A DNA stretch of 64,000 nt from Mesorhizobium sp. M1C.F.Ca.ET.210.01.1.1 (GTDB lineage Bacteria > Pseudomonadota > Alphaproteobacteria > Rhizobiales > Rhizobiaceae). The stretch covers positions 1 to 64,000 of the forward strand of contig NZ_SRUU01000028.1 in NCBI RefSeq assembly GCF_004791585.1, given 5' to 3'. Below, piece after piece: positions 60,215 to 64,000 of this stretch; the first letter of the stretch is position 1; each line of letters begins with the position of its first letter. The notes below the pieces were generated by a model that was not told where the DNA came from, made no database searches, and was given only the letters and a program-made list of their open reading frames with translations. Both the position numbers and the translations under genes were made by a program.

Positions 60215-61768
60215 ATGGCGCTTTTCGAGCTCACCCTGATCCTTCTTCTCACCGCCGTCGCACTGACGGCGGTGTCACGGTGGCTGGAGGTCCCGTATCC
60301 GTCGTTGCTCGCGCTTGCGGGGGCAGGGATCGCGTTCGTCCCCGGCGCTCCGACCATCGAGATCGATCCGGAACTGGCGCTGGCGCTGTTCATTGCGCCG
60401 GTGCTTCTCGATGCCGCCTATGACACCTCGCTGCGCGACCTAAAGCGCTACAGGCTGTCGCTCGTGCTCTTGGCGCTCGGCGCCGTCGTCTTCACCACCG
60501 TGGTCGTTGCCTTCGTCGGCTGGAAGATGGCTGGGCTGCCGATTGCCGCTGCCATAGCGCTCGGCGCCATCGTCGCCCCGCCGGATGCGGTCGCGGCAAG
60601 CGCCGTGCTCGGTCAGTTCAAGGTGCCGCACCGCCTCACCGCCATCCTGCAGGGCGAGAGCCTGCTCAACGACGCCACGGCGCTGCTGATCTACCGGATA
60701 TCGGTTTCGGCCGCGATCGGCTCGGTCATGTTGAGCGACGCCGTGCCGGTCATCCTGCTGTCCACGGTCGGCAGTGTTGCCGCCGGCTATCTGTTCGGCC
60801 GCATCTCGCTGCTGACGCTCACCCGCATCGAGGACGCGGCAAGCAATACGGTGGTGCAGTTTGCCGGAACCTTCGCCGTCTGGATCATCGCCGACAAGAT
60901 CGGCCTTTCGGCCATCATCACCATCGTCGTCTATGCCATTACCATCGCGCGCAAGGGCCCACGCCGCATGTCGGCGAGACGCCGCGTCAGCACCTACTCG
61001 GTGTGGGAGTCGGCGGTGTTCGTGCTCAACGTGCTGGCTTTCGTGCTGATGGGCCTGCAGGCGCGGTCGATCGTCGGCCGGCTCTCCGGCGACGGGCAAG
61101 GCGACGCATTCCTCTTCGCCGCAACGGTGCTGGCCGTGGTCATCGCGGCGCGCCTGGTGTGGGTACTGGCTTATGTCGCGGTCATGCGATGGTTTGCCCG
61201 CTTCGATACCGAGGACCAAAGGCGCGAAGGGCCAACATTTCGCGGCGCCTTGCTCGTCGGCTGGTGCGGCATGCGCGGGCTGGTGACGCTGGTGGTGGCC
61301 ATTGCCTTGCCGGCCAACTTCCCCGGCCGCGACCCGATCGTGCTTGCCGCCTTCGCGGTCGTGCTTGGAACGCTGGTGCTGCAGGGCATGAGCCTGAAGC
61401 CTCTGCTGCGCCGGCTCAACTTCGAGCGGGATACGTCGATAGATCGCGAGGTGGCGCAGGCGCGTGTCGCCATCATGCAAGCCGCCCTCGATGTGTTGAG
61501 CCGCAAGACGTCGGCCGCGGCGGCAGTCGTGCGCGAGCAGTACGAGGCGCAGCGCCTGGTCGCGGAAAACCCGGAGGACGCGCAGGCGGCGACCGAATAC
61601 GACCGGCTGCGCCTCTATGCCATCAATCGCCAGCGCGACACGCTCGAGGAGCTGCGCCGCAACGGCACGATCGGCGACGAGGCCTATCACCGGCTGGAAG
61701 AAGAGATCGACTGGGCGGAATTGGCGGCGTCGCCGGCCGGACGGTTCCAGCCGCTCACCACTTATTAG
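60215..61768 (+). CDS. CPA1-family Na+/H+ antiporter
   Basis: A 517-residue transporter with about 12 helices. The ion-site motifs are GAIVAPPDAVAA and GESLLNDATALLIYR, the paired Asp/Asn-Asp signature of CPA1 (NhaP/NHE-like) exchangers. The last ~110 residues form a charged cytoplasmic tail, probably regulatory. It lies 134 bp after the ABC operon and may have its own promoter. It exchanges Na+ or K+ for H+ in pH and salt balance. Confidence 0.9.
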   Translation: MALFELTLILLLTAVALTAVSRWLEVPYPSLLALAGAGIAFVPGAPTIEIDPELALALFIAPVLLDAAYDTSLRDLKRYRLSLVLLALGAVVFTTVVVAFVGWKMAGLPIAAAIALGAIVAPPDAVAASAVLGQFKVPHRLTAILQGESLLNDATALLIYRISVSAAIGSVMLSDAVPVILLSTVGSVAAGYLFGRISLLTLTRIEDAASNTVVQFAGTFAVWIIADKIGLSAIITIVVYAITIARKGPRRMSARRRVSTYSVWESAVFVLNVLAFVLMGLQARSIVGRLSGDGQGDAFLFAATVLAVVIAARLVWVLAYVAVMRWFARFDTEDQRREGPTFRGALLVGWCGMRGLVTLVVAIALPANFPGRDPIVLAAFAVVLGTLVLQGMSLKPLLRRLNFERDTSIDREVAQARVAIMQAALDVLSRKTSAAAAVVREQYEAQRLVAENPEDAQAATEYDRLRLYAINRQRDTLEELRRNGTIGDEAYHRLEEEIDWAELAASPAGRFQPLTTY

Positions 61769-61880
61769 AGATGTGCCGGCCCGGCGGTCATCGGCTGGAC
61801 CATTCCGCGTGCCGCCACGGTCCATTGCAACGCTATCGGTGAGGCGCTACTGCGGTCACCGGAATTGAGCCGGTTAACCA

Positions 61881-62798
61881 ATGAAGCTGGTCAGCTACAA
61901 CATCCAGTACGGGTTCGGCAGCGACGGCCGCTATGATCTGACGCGCGCTGCACGCCTCGTCGACGGCGCCGACATCATCGCCCTGCAGGAGGTCGAACGG
62001 CACTGGCAACGCAGCAACGGCGACGACCAGCCGGAAATCCTTTCGCGGCTGCTGCCGGACTATTATTGGGTCTACGGCCCGGCTTTCGACATGGACGCCA
62101 GCGAAAGGCGCGACGGCCGCGTCGTGAACCGGCGCCGGCAGTTCGGCACGATGCTGCTGTCGAAGCTGCCGATCGTCTGGTCGCGGCTGCACACGCTGCC
62201 GCTGCGTCGCACGCTCAGGCCGCTCAACACCCGCAATGCGGCGCTCGAGTGCATGATCCGCACGCCGGCGGGACCGGTGCGGGTGTTCTCGCTGCACCTT
62301 GCCCATATCGCGGCTGAGGAGCGGCTGGAGCAGATCGACTATCTGCTTGCCGAGCATCGCCGCGCGCCCTCCGACGGCGGCCCGTGGAGCGGCGCCGACG
62401 ACGAGCCGCAGCGCAACTGGAGCAACGGCCAGCCGGAGCCGGAAAGCCCGTTGGCTGCGATCTGGCTCGGCGATTTCAACATGGAGCCGGACAGCGCCGA
62501 ATACCGGCGCATCGTCGGCAACACGCCCTACCATCGCGCCGCCGCCTATATCGACGGCTTCGTCGATGCCGCAGCCGTCGCCAGGGAGCCTGGGCCGGAT
62601 TTCCACACGCATGAAAAAATCATCGACGGCAGGCTGGCGAAACGCCGGCTCGACCATTGCTTCGTCGGGGGCATGCTGGCCGGGCGCGTGCGTTCGATAA
62701 CAGCCGACATCGGCGAGATGGCTTCCGACCATTTCCCACTTAGGGTCGATATCGATCTGGAAACACCGGGCATCGCCTCGGGGATTGCGAGCGGGTGA
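61881..62798 (+). CDS. Endonuclease/exonuclease/phosphatase-family hydrolase
   Basis: A 305-residue EEP-fold metal-dependent phosphodiesterase. Catalytic motifs in order are SYNIQYGFG, ALQEVERH with the metal Glu, SLHLAH, WLGDFNMEPDS and the final SDHFPL. There is no signal peptide, so it is cytoplasmic. Members cut nucleic acids or phosphodiester lipids, and the target here cannot be told. It ends 7 bp before the EamA gene. Confidence 0.9.
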   Translation: MKLVSYNIQYGFGSDGRYDLTRAARLVDGADIIALQEVERHWQRSNGDDQPEILSRLLPDYYWVYGPAFDMDASERRDGRVVNRRRQFGTMLLSKLPIVWSRLHTLPLRRTLRPLNTRNAALECMIRTPAGPVRVFSLHLAHIAAEERLEQIDYLLAEHRRAPSDGGPWSGADDEPQRNWSNGQPEPESPLAAIWLGDFNMEPDSAEYRRIVGNTPYHRAAAYIDGFVDAAAVAREPGPDFHTHEKIIDGRLAKRRLDHCFVGGMLAGRVRSITADIGEMASDHFPLRVDIDLETPGIASGIASG

Positions 62799-62805
62799 GG
62801 CGGGC

Positions 62806-63651
62806 ATGACGCTTTTCGTGGTCCTCGCGGTGCTGTCGGCGGCCGCCATGCATGCGATCTGGAACGCGCTGGTCAAGGTGCATCTCGACCGCTTCCTGTC
62901 GATCACGCTGATGACGCTCGGCACGGGATTTGCGGCGCTCTTCGCGCTTCCTTTCGTCGAGGTGCCGAAAGCGGAAGTGTGGCCCTTCATCCTCGCGTCG
63001 GTCTTCTTTCACATGGGCTACCGAACGTTCCTGATCGGCGCCTACAAGGCCGGCGATTTCGCGCAGACCTATCCGCTGGCGCGCGGCACGGCGCCGCTGC
63101 TCTCGGCGCTCGGCGGCATCGTTCTGCTCGGAGAGGTTCCGGCGCCGCTCGCCATCTTCGGCATCGTGCTGCTGTCGGCCGGCACGCTGGTAATGTCGTT
63201 CCGCGGCGGCGCGCATCTGGAAAGGCTCAATCTGCGGGCCGTCGGCTTCGCGCTCGGCACGTCGATCTTCATCGCCAGCTACACGCTCTCCGATGGCACC
63301 GGCGCGCGGCTTTCGACAACCGCGCAAAGCTATTCGGCCTGGGTGTTCGTCTGCGACGCGCTCTCAGCGCTGGTGCTGTGCGTCGCTTTCCGCGGGCCGC
63401 GGTCGCTCCCTATCCTGGCGCGCGACTGGAAGGCAGGGCTCTTCACCGGCGTGCTCAGCGGCGCCGCCTACTGGATCGTGATGTGGGCGATGACCAAGGC
63501 GCCGATCGCCTCGGTGGCGTCGCTGCGCGAGACCTCGATCCTGTTTGCCATGCTGATCTCGGTGCTGGCGTTGGGCGAAAAGATGACGGCCTGGCGCGCC
63601 GCTTCCGCGCTCGGTATCGTCGCCGGAGTCATCGCATTGCGTCTGGGGTAG
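62806..63651 (+). CDS. EamA/DMT-superfamily transporter
   Basis: A 281-residue membrane protein with about ten helices arranged as two five-helix EamA halves (first half starting FVVLAVLSAAAMHAIWNALVK, second with VLSGAAYWIVMWAMTKAPIA). Members export metabolites or amino acids. The start MTLFVVLA is taken because the hydrophobic first helix begins there. It is probably co-transcribed with the EEP hydrolase upstream. Confidence 0.88.
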   Translation: MTLFVVLAVLSAAAMHAIWNALVKVHLDRFLSITLMTLGTGFAALFALPFVEVPKAEVWPFILASVFFHMGYRTFLIGAYKAGDFAQTYPLARGTAPLLSALGGIVLLGEVPAPLAIFGIVLLSAGTLVMSFRGGAHLERLNLRAVGFALGTSIFIASYTLSDGTGARLSTTAQSYSAWVFVCDALSALVLCVAFRGPRSLPILARDWKAGLFTGVLSGAAYWIVMWAMTKAPIASVASLRETSILFAMLISVLALGEKMTAWRAASALGIVAGVIALRLG

Positions 63652-63663
63652 ATTCCCGGCCGG

Positions 63664-63978
63664 TCAGCCGAGAATCTCCAGATCGACCACCATCAGCCCG
63701 TCTGTGCCGCCTTCGAGCGCTGCGACCAGCCGGGCGCCGGCGCGCTGATGCGCCTCGTGCACGAGATAGGCGTCACGTGCGGCGGCGTCGCGGAAATCAA
63801 TGATGAAGCCGTGGCCGAAGCCGCGCGCGAAAGGTTCCGGGCTGACATTGGCGCTGAAATAGACCTTGCCCATGCCATCGATGAGTGAGCGCAATGCTTC
63901 GAGATCGGCGTGGATCGCCGAGCGCTCGGAGATGGAGACATCGTCGCGAAACCGGACGAAGACGCAGTGCCGGATCAT
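63664..63978 (-). CDS. Dabb-family (stress-responsive alpha/beta barrel) protein
   Basis: A 104-residue ferredoxin-like dimeric barrel protein. The N-terminal HCVFVRFRDDVS and C-terminal HQRAGARLVAALEGG/GLMVVDLE pattern match the Dabb (PF07876) fold. Members are small dimers of varied or unknown function, and the active residue is not evident. It converges on the EamA gene. The last 22 bases of the window hold no feature I can assign. Confidence 0.85.
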   Translation of the reverse strand: MIRHCVFVRFRDDVSISERSAIHADLEALRSLIDGMGKVYFSANVSPEPFARGFGHGFIIDFRDAAARDAYLVHEAHQRAGARLVAALEGGTDGLMVVDLEILG

Positions 63979-64000
63979 TGTTCGTTCCTCAGGCCGCCTG

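Noticed and set aside
1..64000. CRISPR array, prophage, rRNA operon or replication origin
   Set aside because: No regularly spaced identical repeats, phage structural genes, rRNA sequence or origin-type clusters were seen.

Overview
The window looks like a chromosomal stretch of a high-GC alphaproteobacterium of the order Rhizobiales, most likely Mesorhizobium or a close relative. Grounds: the ubiE-ubiB-coaBC order, a four-subunit sarcosine oxidase (soxBDAG), a BMP-type nucleoside ABC transporter beside a salvage operon, many periplasmic-binding-protein ABC systems, and several copies of short palindromic intergenic repeats with the core GGAAAACCG. Assignment rests on gene content and remembered families; no database search was run.

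Layout. 1-7.7 kb: a LysR-controlled module for aspartate/asparagine use (amino-acid ABC transporter, aspartase, asparaginase), bracketed by two diverged 68-bp direct repeats and ending beside a tRNA-Ser(GGA). 8.1-11.6 kb: a metallophosphoesterase, a Ser/Thr kinase fused to a universal-stress domain, and two membrane proteins. 11.7-25.5 kb: nucleoside uptake and salvage (BMP binding protein, ATPase, two permeases, cytidine deaminase, purine nucleoside phosphorylase, thymidine phosphorylase, then on the other strand uracil phosphoribosyltransferase and adenosine deaminase). A 2577-bp Tn3-like transposon carrying queC-queD-queE (preQ0 synthesis) is inserted in the middle, at 20411-22987.

25.6-29.6 kb: ubiquinone genes ubiE and ubiB, then coaBC with an extra N-terminal ribbon-helix-helix domain. 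29.6-35.6 kb: mixed small genes (VOC protein, MFS transporter, DUF992, TPR lipoprotein, ribosomal protein S21, SET-domain protein, SDR, YrdB-like protein). 35.8-41.0 kb: soxBDAG. 41.1-42.6 kb: two small proteins and a TetR regulator, with repeated GTAC palindromes over a good promoter. 42.7-48.3 kb: an acyl-CoA/hydroxy-acid cluster (a frameshifted SDR, an aminoglycoside-phosphotransferase-like kinase, a MaoC hydratase, an SDR, an ACAD10/11-type acyl-CoA dehydrogenase, an MDR oxidoreductase).

48.3-55.9 kb: an RpiR regulator divergent from a five-gene set (N-formylglutamate-amidohydrolase-like enzyme, APC permease, glutamine-synthetase-like ligase, aldehyde dehydrogenase, iron alcohol dehydrogenase) that fits gamma-glutamylation-dependent breakdown of an amine or amino alcohol. 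56.1-60.1 kb: a four-gene ABC importer preceded by a PHO-box-like site. 60.2-64.0 kb: a CPA1 Na+/H+ antiporter, an EEP-family hydrolase, an EamA transporter and a Dabb protein. The best candidate for something new is the preQ0-carrying Tn3 derivative.
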